Below, in pieces: positions 27,057 to 35,412 of a stretch of DNA of 64,000 nucleotides (positions are counted from its first letter, which is position 1; the number at the start of each line of letters is the position of its first letter). This DNA comes from Bosea sp. OAE506 (GTDB lineage Bacteria > Pseudomonadota > Alphaproteobacteria > Rhizobiales > Beijerinckiaceae), in NCBI RefSeq assembly GCF_040546595.1, contig NZ_JBEPOB010000001.1, positions 4,527,001-4,591,000 of the forward strand. Reading direction: 5' to 3'. A program made the translations under genes and the position numbers. A model generated the notes under the pieces. The model saw only the letters and a program-made list of their open reading frames with translations. It made no database searches and was not told the DNA's origin.

Positions 27057-28433
27057 CTATTCCGCCGCCACCCGCGCCACCTCCCGCAGCGGGCGATCTG
27101 CGAACCCGGCCTGCGCCAGTTTCTCTGGCAGCGGCCCTCCCGTCGCCCAGTCGAGCAGTTCGGCAGTGTGGACCACCGGGGTGGTGGCGCCGCGGTCGGC
27201 GAAGCCCTTGGCTATCTGGGTCATGCAGCCGATATTGCCGGTGGCGACAAGCATTGGCTTGGTCTTCTGGATGTTGCCGACCTTGCGCTCGCGCAGCTGG
27301 CCCGCGATCTCCGGCTGGAGGATGTTGTAGACACCGGCCGAGCCGCAGCAGATGTGGCCCTCCGGCGCCTCCTTCACTGCGAATCCGACGCCCGAGAGCA
27401 GGCGCTTGGGCCCGTCCTTGAGCTGCTGGCCATGCTGCATCGAGCAGGCCGAGTGATAGGCGATCAGTATGGCCATATCCCGGACGGGCACGAGGTCGAG
27501 CGTCGCGACGAACTCCGTGACGTCCTTGGCCAGCGCCGAAACCCGCTCCGCCTTGGCGGCATAGGCCGGCTCGTTGCGGAACATGAAGCCGTAATCCTTT
27601 ATCGTCGTGCCGCAGCCGGACGTGGTGATCAGGATGGCGTCGAGCCCCTTGCCCTCGATCTCGGCGGTCCAGGCATCGATGTTGGCGCGGGCAAATGCGT
27701 GGGCGTCGTGCTCGCGGCCCATATGGTGGACGAGCGCGCCGCAGCAGCCCTCGCCCTTCGGCAGCACGACCTCGACGCCGTGCCGCGTCAGAAGCCGGAT
27801 CGTCGCCTCGTTGATGGCGGGGTCGAGCACCGGCTGGGCGCAGCCGGAGAGGATGGCGACACGCTTGCCCGCAGGCGCGGCGGCGGGGGCGAATGTCTGC
27901 GGCCCCTCCATCGGCGAGCGGGAGGGCAATTTGGAGGGCGCCAGCGCCAGCATCGCCTTCAGCCGCGCGCCCACCAGCGGCAGGGCGCCGAGCGCCGGTT
28001 CCAGAGGCTTCGCCAACATTGCGCCGAGCATCGCGACCCGGAAGCGGCCGGGATAGGGCAGGATCGCGCCGAGTACGCGCCGCAGCAGATTGTCGTGCCA
28101 GGAGCGCTCATAGGTCTCCTCGATATGGGCGCGGGCATGATCGACGAGGTGCATGTAGTTCACGCCGGACGGGCAGGTCGACATGCAGGAGAGGCAGGAG
28201 AGGCAGCGATCGACATGCTTCACGACCTCTTCGGTCGCAGGCTTGCCGTTCTCCAGCATGTCCTTGATCAGATAGATGCGCCCACGGGGGCTATCGAGCT
28301 CGTCGCCGAGCAGAAGATAGGTCGGGCAGGTCGCGGTGCAGAAACCGCAATGCACGCAGGTCCGCAGGATCTTTTCCGAGGCCGGAAGCCTGGGGTCCGA
28401 GGCGAGATGGGCAGGGCTGAAATTGGTTTGCAT
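27057..28433 (-). CDS. glcF: Glycolate oxidase iron-sulfur subunit GlcF
   Basis: Electron-transfer subunit of membrane-associated glycolate oxidase, which turns glycolate into glyoxylate; 458 residues. Two 4Fe-4S clusters are bound by [12 protein letters not shown] (Cys26, 29, 32, 36) and [12 protein letters not shown] (Cys77, 80, 83, 87). The C-terminal half has two CCG domains: [15 protein letters not shown] with [11 protein letters not shown], and [15 protein letters not shown] with GNIGCMTQI. Start ATG 28433 ([26 protein letters not shown]). It is the last gene of the minus-strand glc operon, after glcD, a GIY-YIG gene and glcE. Confidence 0.97.
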   Translation of the reverse strand: MQTNFSPAHLASDPRLPASEKILRTCVHCGFCTATCPTYLLLGDELDSPRGRIYLIKDMLENGKPATEEVVKHVDRCLSCLSCMSTCPSGVNYMHLVDHARAHIEETYERSWHDNLLRRVLGAILPYPGRFRVAMLGAMLAKPLEPALGALPLVGARLKAMLALAPSKLPSRSPMEGPQTFAPAAAPAGKRVAILSGCAQPVLDPAINEATIRLLTRHGVEVVLPKGEGCCGALVHHMGREHDAHAFARANIDAWTAEIEGKGLDAILITTSGCGTTIKDYGFMFRNEPAYAAKAERVSALAKDVTEFVATLDLVPVRDMAILIAYHSACSMQHGQQLKDGPKRLLSGVGFAVKEAPEGHICCGSAGVYNILQPEIAGQLRERKVGNIQKTKPMLVATGNIGCMTQIAKGFADRGATTPVVHTAELLDWATGGPLPEKLAQAGFADRPLREVARVAAE

Positions 28434-28458
28434 GGTCTATCCGTTTCGCCTGCCCGTC

Positions 28459-28481
28459 ATGCTCGGGCTTGCCCCGAGCAT
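28459..28481. repeat. Intergenic palindromic repeat, type A
   Basis: Nine-base arms (28459-28467 and 28473-28481) with CTTGC loop, in the glcE-glcF gap. Nearly the same as the unit at 27023-27045. Confidence 0.75.
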
Positions 28482-28494
28482 CTCCTCCCGAGAT

Positions 28495-28528
28495 ATTCTC
28501 GGGTCTGCGCTTCGCTCCGCCCGAGAAT
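28495..28528. repeat. Intergenic palindromic repeat, type A variant
   Basis: ATTCTCGGG ... CCCGAGAAT, nine-base arms, 16-base loop, followed by GACGG; 11 bases from the glcE stop. With the preceding unit it fills most of the 106-base gap between glcE and glcF. Confidence 0.7.
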
Positions 28529-28539
28529 GACGGCGCACG

Positions 28540-29727
28540 TCACACCCCTGCATACATCCGGCCGGGCTCGAAGATGCCCGCCGGATCGAAGCTCGTCTTG
28601 ATGCCCGCCGTCACCCGCATCAGCGGCTCAGCCAGCGGCTCGAACACCGGCACGCTCGCGCGGATCGCGGCCGGGGCACGCACCAGCGTGGCATGGCCGC
28701 CCAGCGGCCTGACCGCGGCACGGATGGCGCTCGCGGCGGCATCCTCACCGGCGGGGACCGCGAGCCAGACCAGCCCACCGCCCCAGTCGTAGAACCAGCG
28801 CGCGCCCGGCACCCGCGCCGCGATGGCCGCCGTCGCCTTCGGGCCGTCTGTCGGTGCAAGCGAGAGCCGCCAGACCGCCTCCTCCGTGCCGGCGAAGACG
28901 CGGGCGTCGCGGACATCGCGCCAGAGTTCGACCGTATCCTGCCCCTCGATCCGCTCGGGGGTGCCATGGACCGCCAGCAGCGCGATCAGCTCGCGGCTGC
29001 GATAGTCGATCGAGTCGGAGAAGTTCTCCAGCCGCAGCAGCGTGCGGGGCTGCTCGGCACCCATACCGGCCGGCAGATGCGCGGCGGCGAAGGGCTCATA
29101 GGGCGAGCCGAGCGCGGTGCAGAGCAGCGCGACCGCCGCCTCGTCCGAGAGGCCGCGCCAGGCCAGCGTCAGGATGCGCTCCGGCCTCGGCAGCACGCGG
29201 AAGGTGACCTCGGTGAGGAAGCCGAGCGTGCCGTAGCTGCCGGCCACGAGCTTCACCAGGTCGAGCCCGGTGACGTTCTTCATCACCCGACCGCCGGATT
29301 TGATCGCCTCGCCGCGACCGTTCACCAGCCGGATGCCGATGAGGGAATCGCGCGCCGCGCCGGCATTGATCCGGCGCGGGCCGGAGATGTTGCCGGCCGC
29401 GACGGCGCCGATGGTCGGCTCGCCTTCGCTGCCTAGCAGCGCGCGGTGGTCCATCGGCTCGAAGGGCAGCATCTGGCCGCGATCGGCCAAAGTGCGCTCG
29501 ACCTCGGCCAGCGGTGTGCCGGCGCGCGCGGCGATGACCATTTCGGCCGGCTCATAGAGCGTGATGCCGGTAAGGCCGGCGCTGGAGAGCGTGCTCTGCG
29601 TCTGCGTCGGGCGGCCGAGCCCGGCCCGCGTGCCGCCGCCGCCGATCGACAGGGGAACGCCGCTGTCGATGACCGATTTCACGACGGCGCAGGCCTGCGC
29701 CTCGGTGGTGGGGATGTGGAGGGTCAT
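28540..29727 (-). CDS. glcE: Glycolate oxidase FAD-binding subunit GlcE
   Basis: Second flavin-type subunit of glycolate oxidase, 395 residues. The FAD_binding_4 domain is at the N-terminus: PLSIGGGGTRAGLGRPTQ, PEMVIAARAGTPLAEVERTLADRGQMLPFEP and GSEGEPTIGAVAAGNISGPRRINAGAARDSLIG. VKLVAGSYGTLGFLTEVTFRVLP closes it, and the C-terminus is the shorter GlcE-type cap ending near FDPAGIFEPGRMYAGV. Start ATG 29727, preceded by AGGAGG at good spacing; an in-frame extension to 29829 reads through a repeat. It lies between the GIY-YIG gene and glcF. Confidence 0.96.
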   Translation of the reverse strand: MTLHIPTTEAQACAVVKSVIDSGVPLSIGGGGTRAGLGRPTQTQSTLSSAGLTGITLYEPAEMVIAARAGTPLAEVERTLADRGQMLPFEPMDHRALLGSEGEPTIGAVAAGNISGPRRINAGAARDSLIGIRLVNGRGEAIKSGGRVMKNVTGLDLVKLVAGSYGTLGFLTEVTFRVLPRPERILTLAWRGLSDEAAVALLCTALGSPYEPFAAAHLPAGMGAEQPRTLLRLENFSDSIDYRSRELIALLAVHGTPERIEGQDTVELWRDVRDARVFAGTEEAVWRLSLAPTDGPKATAAIAARVPGARWFYDWGGGLVWLAVPAGEDAAASAIRAAVRPLGGHATLVRAPAAIRASVPVFEPLAEPLMRVTAGIKTSFDPAGIFEPGRMYAGV

Positions 29728-29739
29728 TCGCGCCCTCCT

Positions 29740-29783
29740 GTCTTTCCGGGGCTTCGCGCAGCGAAGAACCCGGAACCCACGAC
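29740..29783 (-). repeat. Palindromic repeat, type B, minus orientation
   Basis: Reads GTCGTGGGTTCCGGGTTC ... GCCCCGGAAAGAC on the minus strand. It shares a perfect 17-base inverted match (29767-29783 with 29840-29856) with the next copy. Internal arms TTCCGGG/CCCGGAA can form a hairpin. It lies immediately upstream of the glcE ribosome site. Confidence 0.75.
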
Positions 29784-29839
29784 CGGGCGAGCGGCGTCGC
29801 ATTCCGCGCGAACGCGGACGATCAAACAAATTTCAACCA

Positions 29840-29883
29840 GTCGTGGGTTCCGGGTTCGGCCCAGAGGGCCGCCCCGGAATGAC
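29840..29883 (+). repeat. Palindromic repeat, type B, plus orientation
   Basis: GTCGTGGGTTCCGGGTTC ... GCCCCGGAATGAC. It is directly repeated, with small changes, at 30197-30238; together they bracket the GIY-YIG gene. It ends 18 bases before that gene's stop codon end. Confidence 0.75.
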
Positions 29884-29901
29884 AGGGTGGCACGATGCCC
29901 C

Positions 29902-30186
29902 TCAAGCGAGCCCTTCATAGAGATCTTTCCATTCGGGGTTCATGTCCTCGATCAACTTGATCTTCCAAGCCCTGCGCCACTTCTTCAACACCTTCTCGCG
30001 GTCGATGGCATCCCGGATGTCTGCGAACTCTTCGTACCAGACCAGACGATCGACATCGTAACGGCTCGTGAAACCGGCGTTCTGCTTCGCCTTGTGCTCA
30101 TGGATTCGCCTGGCGAGATCGTTGGTGACGCCGAGATACAGCGTGCCGCTTCGTTTGCTAGCCATGAGATAGAGGAAGTAGGCCAT
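29902..30186 (-). CDS. GIY-YIG domain endonuclease-like protein
   Basis: Small protein of 94 residues that consists only of a GIY-YIG nuclease domain: YFLYLMASKRSGTLYLGVTND carries the two-strand signature (FLY ... LYLG), with Arg in DLARRIHEHK as the next conserved position, and Glu in the YEEF/DREKVLKKW region. This is the YhbQ/UrbA-like single-domain class, common in alphaproteobacteria and often in many copies; their role is unclear. Start ATG 30186 after GGTGAGAG. It interrupts the otherwise standard glcD-glcE-glcF operon and is bracketed by two direct copies of a palindromic repeat. It is more A+T-rich than the glc genes around it, which suggests acquisition. Confidence 0.92.
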   Translation of the reverse strand: MAYFLYLMASKRSGTLYLGVTNDLARRIHEHKAKQNAGFTSRYDVDRLVWYEEFADIRDAIDREKVLKKWRRAWKIKLIEDMNPEWKDLYEGLA

Positions 30187-30196
30187 CTCTCACCCG

Positions 30197-30238
30197 GTCG
30201 TCGGTTCCGGGTTCTCGCTTCGCGAGCCCCGGAAAGAC
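30197..30238 (+). repeat. Palindromic repeat, type B, plus orientation
   Basis: GTCGTCGGTTCCGGGTTC ... GCCCCGGAAAGAC, with arms TTCCGGGTTCTCGC and GCGAGCCCCGGAA around TTC. It fills the 54-base gap between glcD and the GIY-YIG gene and ends 2 bases from the glcD stop. Confidence 0.8.
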
Positions 30239-30240
30239 AA

Positions 30241-31677
30241 TTAGGCCGCCACCCGCCCTTCCAGCGGAAACACCTTCGCCGGGTTGAGCAGCCAGCGCTG
30301 GTCGAACACCGCCCTCACCCGCATCTGCTGGTTCAGATCCTCGGGGTTGAACTGGAAGGTCATCAGGTCACGCTTCTCGATGCCGACACCGTGCTCGCCG
30401 GTCAGGCAGCCGCCGACCTCGACGCAGAGCTTGAGGATGTCCATGCCGGCATCCTCCGCCTTCTGCGCCTCGATGGGGTCGTTGCAGTTGTAGAGGATCA
30501 GCGGGTGGAGATTGCCGTCGCCGGCATGGAAGACATTGGCGACGCGCAGGCCATAGCCCTTCACGATCTCGGCCATGCGGCGCAGCACATAAGGCAGCTG
30601 GCCGGTGGGGATGGTGCCGTCCATGCAGATATAGTCGGCGATGCGGCCGGTGGCGCCGAAGGCGGATTTGCGGCCTTTCCAGATCGCGGCTGCCTCCATC
30701 GCAGACTTGCTCTCCTTCACCGTCTTGACGCCGTGCTCGCGGGCAATCGTGACGATGCGGGCGAGCTGGGCGTCCATCTCGATGTCCGAGCCCTCGACCT
30801 CGATGATCAGCAGCGCCTCGACATCCATCGGGTAGCCGGCATGGGCGAAGGCCTCGCAGATCTCGATGGCGGGCTTGTCCATGAACTCCATCGCCACGGG
30901 GATGATGCCCGCGCCGATGATGGCAGCGACCGCCGCACCGGCCTGCTCGCTGGTCGGGAAGCCGAACAGCACGGGCCTGGCGCCCTCCGCCGCGCGCAGG
31001 ATGCGCACCGTCGCCTCGGTGATGATGCCGAGCTGGCCTTCGGAGCCGTTGATCAGGCCGAGGATGTCGTAGCCGGCGGCATCGAGATGGGCGCCGCCGA
31101 CCTCCACGATGCTGCCATCGAGCAACACCATGGTGACGCCCAGCACATTGTTGGTGGTGACGCCGTATTTCAGGCAGTGCGCCCCGCCGGAGTTCATGCC
31201 GATATTGCCGCCGATCGAGCAGGCGAGCTGGGAGGACGGGTCGGGCGCATAGAAGAAGCCCTCGGCCGAGACCTCGCCGGTGACGGCGAGATTGGTGACG
31301 CCGGCCTGCACCTTCGCGGTGCGGTTGGCGTAGTCGATGGCGAGGATGCGGTTCATTTTGGAGACGCCGATGACGACAGCATCCTCCTGCGGGATCGCGC
31401 CGCCGGCGAGCGAGGTGCCCGCACCGCGCGGCACCACCGGCACGCCCTGCTCGCCGCAGAATTTCAGCACCGCCGCGACTTCTTGCGTCGTCGAGGGCAG
31501 CACGACCGCCAGCGGCAGGCGGCGATAGGCGGTCAGCGCGTCCGTCTCATAGGGGCGGCGCTCATCCTCGGCGGTGATCAGCGCGGCGGGCGCGACCAGC
31601 CGGGCGAGGCCGGCGACGATCTCCTCGCGGCGCGCCAAGATGCCCGGATCGGGCAGCGGAAAGGCGATGGCGGACAT
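30241..31677 (-). CDS. glcD: Glycolate oxidase subunit GlcD (FAD-linked)
   Basis: Catalytic flavin subunit, 478 residues. FAD_binding_4 domain: LAVVLPSTTQEVAAVLKFC, VPVVPRGAGTSLAGGAIP, and SIGGNIGMNSGGAHCLKYGVTTNNVLG. The C-terminal FAD-oxidase domain contains VANVFHAGDGNLHPLILYN, whose histidines bind the metal or substrate, and LTGEHGVGIEKRDLM. Start ATG 31677. It opens the glc operon on the minus strand and is divergent from a LysR-type gene across 120 bases. Glycolate comes from algae, phosphoglycolate salvage or plant exudates, so the operon fits a soil or aquatic bacterium. Confidence 0.97.
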   Translation of the reverse strand: MSAIAFPLPDPGILARREEIVAGLARLVAPAALITAEDERRPYETDALTAYRRLPLAVVLPSTTQEVAAVLKFCGEQGVPVVPRGAGTSLAGGAIPQEDAVVIGVSKMNRILAIDYANRTAKVQAGVTNLAVTGEVSAEGFFYAPDPSSQLACSIGGNIGMNSGGAHCLKYGVTTNNVLGVTMVLLDGSIVEVGGAHLDAAGYDILGLINGSEGQLGIITEATVRILRAAEGARPVLFGFPTSEQAGAAVAAIIGAGIIPVAMEFMDKPAIEICEAFAHAGYPMDVEALLIIEVEGSDIEMDAQLARIVTIAREHGVKTVKESKSAMEAAAIWKGRKSAFGATGRIADYICMDGTIPTGQLPYVLRRMAEIVKGYGLRVANVFHAGDGNLHPLILYNCNDPIEAQKAEDAGMDILKLCVEVGGCLTGEHGVGIEKRDLMTFQFNPEDLNQQMRVRAVFDQRWLLNPAKVFPLEGRVAA

Positions 31678-31756
31678 GATGCGGTCTCCCCGGGGCGAAC
31701 GGCACGCAGCCTAGACCAATTCGAAACGACTTGCAGTGCGACCGACGCGCATGATC

Positions 31757-31773
31757 TTTTCCACAGTCGAAAA
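31757..31773. promoter_or_regulatory. Candidate LysR binding site between glcD and the LysR gene
   Basis: TTTTC-N7-GAAAA, a short dyad with the T-N11-A form of LysR boxes, 24 bases before the LysR start. The assignment rests on position and symmetry only. Confidence 0.4.
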
Positions 31774-31797
31774 AATCGACGGGGGATCTGTGCAGCC

Positions 31798-32703
31798 ATG
31801 GACCGGTTCGGTGACCTCGACGTCTTCGCCCATGTCGTCACGGCACGCAGCATGTCGGCGGCCGGGCGGCAGCTCAACCTGTCGCCGGCCGTCATCTCCA
31901 AGCGCATCCGCCGGCTCGAGGAGCGGCTGGGCGTGCGGCTGCTGCAGCGCACGACCCGGCAGTTGTCACTGACCGAGGCCGGACAAGGCTTCTATGAGCG
32001 CGTGGTCTCGATCCTGTCCTCGATCGAGGACGCGGAGGCCTGGGTCGCCAGCGGGGCTGGACAGGCGCGCGGCACGCTGCGCGTTTCGGCGCCGACCTCC
32101 TTCGGGCGGCTGCACATCGCGCCCCATCTGAAGCCCTTCCTCGACGCACATCCGCTGGTCAGCGTCGAACTCGTGCTCGGCGACGGCTTCATCGACATCG
32201 TCGGCGAGGGCTTCGATCTCGCCATCCGCATCGCCGATCTCAGGGATTCGAGCCTGGTCGCGAAGCGGCTGGCGCCGAACCACCGCGTGCTCTGCGCGAC
32301 GCCGGGCTATCTCGCCACGGCGGGCGTTCCGGCCACGATCGAGGACCTCTCGCGCCACACGCTGATCGCCCATAACACCGACCACTGGAAGCTGGATGGC
32401 CCCGCCGGGCCGGTCACGGTGCGCGTGGCCGGCCCATTGCGGACGAATTCCAGCGAGGTCGTGCGCGAGGCGCTGCTGGCGGGGCTCGGCATCGCGCTGC
32501 GCTCGACCTGGGATGTCGGGCCGGAGCTGAAATCGGGGGCTCTGCAGCGGGTGCTGCCGGCCTATTCGGTCGGCAGCCGCGTCGCCATCCACGCGGTCTA
32601 TCCGAGCCGCCGGCACATGGAGCAGAAGGTGCGCGCCTTCGTTGATTATCTCGGCGAGCTCTATGGCCAGACGCCCTATTGGGACGCCGGGCTGACGCTG
32701 TAA
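31798..32703 (+). CDS. LysR family transcriptional regulator
   Basis: Regulator of 301 residues. Winged-helix N-terminus about 1-60: FGDLDVFAHVVTARSMSAAGRQLNLSPAVISKRIRRLEERLGVRLLQRTTRQLSLTE, followed by the linker helix. The effector domain (about 90-295) contains GTLRVSAPTSFGRLHIAPHL and GFDLAIRIADLRDSSLVAKRLAP, features of the CrgA/AaeR-like branch. Start ATG 31798; upstream in-frame sequence runs antisense through glcD and is not coding. It is divergent from glcD and may control it, the downstream lactonase gene, or both; this is inference from position. Confidence 0.94.
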   Translation: MDRFGDLDVFAHVVTARSMSAAGRQLNLSPAVISKRIRRLEERLGVRLLQRTTRQLSLTEAGQGFYERVVSILSSIEDAEAWVASGAGQARGTLRVSAPTSFGRLHIAPHLKPFLDAHPLVSVELVLGDGFIDIVGEGFDLAIRIADLRDSSLVAKRLAPNHRVLCATPGYLATAGVPATIEDLSRHTLIAHNTDHWKLDGPAGPVTVRVAGPLRTNSSEVVREALLAGLGIALRSTWDVGPELKSGALQRVLPAYSVGSRVAIHAVYPSRRHMEQKVRAFVDYLGELYGQTPYWDAGLTL

Positions 32704-32746
32704 TCGTGAGATGGGCCCATCGCCCCCCAAGGTGGAGACAGAATCG

Positions 32747-33688
32747 ATGTTCGGCATTCTCGAAGGCACGGGCTCGACCGTGCTCGATCCCCGCTTCCAC
32801 CGCGTCATCCCCGGCTCGGCGCGTGTCGAGCGGCTTTGGACCGGCTCGCGCTGGGCGGAGGGGCCGGCCTGGTTCCGGGCGCACAACACGCTGGTCTTCT
32901 CCGACATCCCCAACGACCGGATGATGCGCTTCGACGCGATGAGTGGGCAGACGAGCGTGTTCCGGCAGCCGGCGCGCAACAGCAACGGCAACACGGTCGA
33001 CGCCGAAGGCCGGCTCGTCACCTGCGAGCATGGCGGGCGGCAGGTGACGCGCACCGAGCCTGACGGTTCGACGACCGTTCTCGCCAGCCATTGGCGGGGA
33101 AAGCGGCTGAACTCGCCCAACGATGTCGTGGTCAAGTCGGACGGGTCGATCTGGTTCACCGACCCCGATTACGGCATCCTCAGCGACTATGAGGGCAACA
33201 AGGCCGAGAGCGAGATCGGCGCTTGCAACGTCTACCGGATCGACGGAGCAAGCGGGGCGCTGACCATCGTCGCGGATGATTTCGTCAAGCCGAACGGGCT
33301 GGCCTTCTCGCCCGACGAGCGCATCCTCTACATCGCCGACACCGGCGCCAGCCACGATCCGGTCCATGGGCCGCGCCATATCCGCGCCTGCGAGGTCTGT
33401 GCCGACGGCACGCGTCTGACCGGCTCGCACGTCTTCGCCACCTGCACGGCCGGCCTGTTCGACGGCTTCCGGCTCGATATCGAGGGCCGGATCTGGACCA
33501 GCGCCGCCGACGGCGTGCACATCTACGACCCGGATGGGACGCTGATCGGCAAGATCGCGATCCCCGAGGTCGTCGCCAATGTCTGCTGGGGCGGGCCGCG
33601 GCTCAACCGCCTGTTCATCTGCGGCACCAGCTCGCTCTATGCCGTGATGACCAACACGAACGGGGCCGTATGGCCCGGCGACCGCTGA
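32747..33688 (+). CDS. SMP-30/gluconolactonase family protein
   Basis: Six-bladed propeller lactonase of 313 residues. Recognised blades: RWAEGPAWFRAHNTLVFSDIPNDRMMRFD (the Glu is a metal ligand), GNTVDAEGRLVTCEHGGRQVTR, LNSPNDVVVKSDGSIWFTDPDYGI (Asn and Asp metal ligands) and DDFVKPNGLAFSPDERILYIADTG. Members hydrolyse aldonolactones with a divalent metal. Start ATG 32747, 9 bases after GGTGGAG. It lies 43 bases after the LysR gene on the same strand, probably in the same transcript, and is followed by a hairpin. The link to glycolate is not obvious. Confidence 0.92.
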   Translation: MFGILEGTGSTVLDPRFHRVIPGSARVERLWTGSRWAEGPAWFRAHNTLVFSDIPNDRMMRFDAMSGQTSVFRQPARNSNGNTVDAEGRLVTCEHGGRQVTRTEPDGSTTVLASHWRGKRLNSPNDVVVKSDGSIWFTDPDYGILSDYEGNKAESEIGACNVYRIDGASGALTIVADDFVKPNGLAFSPDERILYIADTGASHDPVHGPRHIRACEVCADGTRLTGSHVFATCTAGLFDGFRLDIEGRIWTSAADGVHIYDPDGTLIGKIAIPEVVANVCWGGPRLNRLFICGTSSLYAVMTNTNGAVWPGDR

Positions 33689-33697
33689 CCTGACGAA

Positions 33698-33725
33698 GCC
33701 CTCGCGATGACATGTTCGCGAGGGC
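33698..33725 (+). terminator. Hairpin after the SMP-30 gene
   Basis: Ten-base arms GCCCTCGCGA (33698-33707) and its complement (33716-33725) with an 8-base loop, 10 bases after the stop. There is no T-run; it is a probable terminator that separates the lactonase from the binding-protein gene. Confidence 0.55.
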
Positions 33726-33784
33726 GCCGGCTGTGGCACACAGCTTGCTGAACTGCATGCACCTTTCCCTCCGGAGATGCATGC

Positions 33785-35374
33785 ATGTTGAAACGATTGG
33801 CATTGTCGGCCGCCATCGCCCTTTCGCTCGCCAGCGGCGCACGGGCCGAATCCGTGGTGCGTTACGGCATTTCGCTCGCCGACATCCCGCTGACCTCGGG
33901 CCAGCCCGATCGCGGCGCGGGCGCCTACAAATTCACCGGCTACACCATCTACGACCCGCTCGTGGCCTGGGAGATGGATGTCGCCGACCGGCCCGGAAAG
34001 CTGATGCCGGGGCTAGCCACCGAGTGGAAGGTCGATCCGAGCGACCAAAAGAAGTGGCTGTTCACCCTGCGCGACGGCGTCAAGTTCCATGACGGCTCGG
34101 CGCTGGACGCCGCCGCCGTGGTCTGGAACCTCGACAAGGTGCTGGATGAGAAGGCGCCGCATTACGACCGCCGCCAGGCCGCGCAGGTGAAGCCGCGGCT
34201 GCCGTCGGTGGCGAGCTACCGCGTCGTCGACGCCAAGACGGTCGAGATCACCACCAAGGCGGTCGATTCCTTCTTCCCCTACCAGATGCTCTGGTTCCTG
34301 GTGTCCTCGCCCGCGCAATACGAGAAGGTCGGCAAGGACTGGGACAAGTTCGCGATGACGCCCTCGGGCACCGGCCCGTTCAAGCTCGACAAGTTCGTGC
34401 CGCGCGAGCGCGCCGAACTGGTCAAGAACGCGGACTACTGGGACAAGAAGCGCCTCGCCAAGGTCGACCGGCTGATCCTGCTGCCGATGCCGGAGGTTCT
34501 CGCGCGCACCAACGCGCTGATCACCGGCCAGGTCGACATGATCGAGACGCCGGCGCCCGATACCGTGCCGCAGCTGAAGTCGGCCAAGATGCGGATCGTC
34601 GAGAACGTCACGCCGCATGTCTGGAACTACCATCTGTCGGTGGCGCCGGGCTCGCCCTGGGCCGATGTGCGGCTGCGCAAGGCGCTCAACCTCGCCATCG
34701 ACCGCGAGGGCATCGTCGCCCTGCTGAACGGGCTCGCGCGCCCGGCGATCGGGCAGGTCGACCCGACCAGCCCCTGGTTCGGCAAGCCCACCTTCCAGAT
34801 CAAGTACGATCCGGAGGCCGCCAAGAAGCTGCTCGCCGAGGCCGGCTATTCCAAGCAGAAGCCGCTCAAGACCACCTTCGTCATCGCCCAGGGCGGTTCG
34901 GGCCAGATGCAGTCGCTGCCGATGAACGAGTTCATCCAGCAGAACCTCAAGGATGTCGGCATCGAGATCGGGTTCAAGGTCGTCGAGCTCGAGGTGCTCT
35001 ACACGCGCTGGCGCAAGGGCGCGAAGGACGAGATGAACGCCGACGTCTCCTCCAACAACATCGCCTATGTTACGTCGGACCCGCTCTACGCGATCATCCG
35101 CTTCTTCCATTCCAGCCAGGTCGCGCCCGTCGGCGTGAACTGGGGGACGTGGTCGAGCCCGGCGGTGGACGCCCTGCTCGACGAGGCTGCCAAGAGCTTC
35201 GACGTCGCCAAGCAGGACGAGCTGCTCGCCAAGGCGCACAGCCTGATCGTCGACGACGCGGTGCTCGGCTGGGTCGTGCACGACACCAACCCGCATGCGC
35301 TCTCGCCGAAGGTGAAGAAGTTCGTGCTGGCCCAGCACTGGTTCCAGGACCTGACGACGATCGGCGTCGACTGA
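33785..35374 (+). CDS. ABC transporter substrate-binding protein, family 5, orphan
   Basis: Periplasmic peptide-type binding protein of 529 residues. Signal peptide MLKRLALSAAIALSLASGARAE. The family pattern is clear: TGYTIYDPLVAWEM, KKWLFTLRDGVKFHDGSALDAAAVVWNLDKVL, GTGPFKLDKFVPRERAELVKN and DVRLRKALNLAIDREGIVALLNG. It is close to the binding protein at 48002-49642 (shared ADIP start, DREGIVALLNG/DRDGIVALLNG, SGSGQM/GGSGQM and LPMNEF), so the two are paralogues. No permease or ATPase gene is adjacent; it must work with components encoded elsewhere. Start ATG 33785, 8 bases after GGAG. Two TGCATGCA palindromes flank this ribosome site. Confidence 0.94.
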   Translation: MLKRLALSAAIALSLASGARAESVVRYGISLADIPLTSGQPDRGAGAYKFTGYTIYDPLVAWEMDVADRPGKLMPGLATEWKVDPSDQKKWLFTLRDGVKFHDGSALDAAAVVWNLDKVLDEKAPHYDRRQAAQVKPRLPSVASYRVVDAKTVEITTKAVDSFFPYQMLWFLVSSPAQYEKVGKDWDKFAMTPSGTGPFKLDKFVPRERAELVKNADYWDKKRLAKVDRLILLPMPEVLARTNALITGQVDMIETPAPDTVPQLKSAKMRIVENVTPHVWNYHLSVAPGSPWADVRLRKALNLAIDREGIVALLNGLARPAIGQVDPTSPWFGKPTFQIKYDPEAAKKLLAEAGYSKQKPLKTTFVIAQGGSGQMQSLPMNEFIQQNLKDVGIEIGFKVVELEVLYTRWRKGAKDEMNADVSSNNIAYVTSDPLYAIIRFFHSSQVAPVGVNWGTWSSPAVDALLDEAAKSFDVAKQDELLAKAHSLIVDDAVLGWVVHDTNPHALSPKVKKFVLAQHWFQDLTTIGVD

Positions 35375-35384
35375 GCCTAAGCCA

Positions 35385-35412
35385 CCCGCCGGGGCCTCAG
35401 CGCTCCGGCGGG
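35385..35412. terminator. Bidirectional hairpin between convergent genes
   Basis: CCCGCCGG (35385-35392) pairs with CCGGCGGG (35405-35412) around a 12-base loop. It lies 11 bases after the binding-protein stop and overlaps the last codons of the convergent AbrB-family gene. Confidence 0.55.

Noticed and set aside
29446..32703. 1085-codon open frame on the plus strand
   Set aside because: Only its last part (31798-32703) is the LysR gene. The rest is antisense to glcE, the GIY-YIG gene and glcD, with low-complexity Arg/Asp/His-rich translation typical of antisense frames in G+C-rich DNA.
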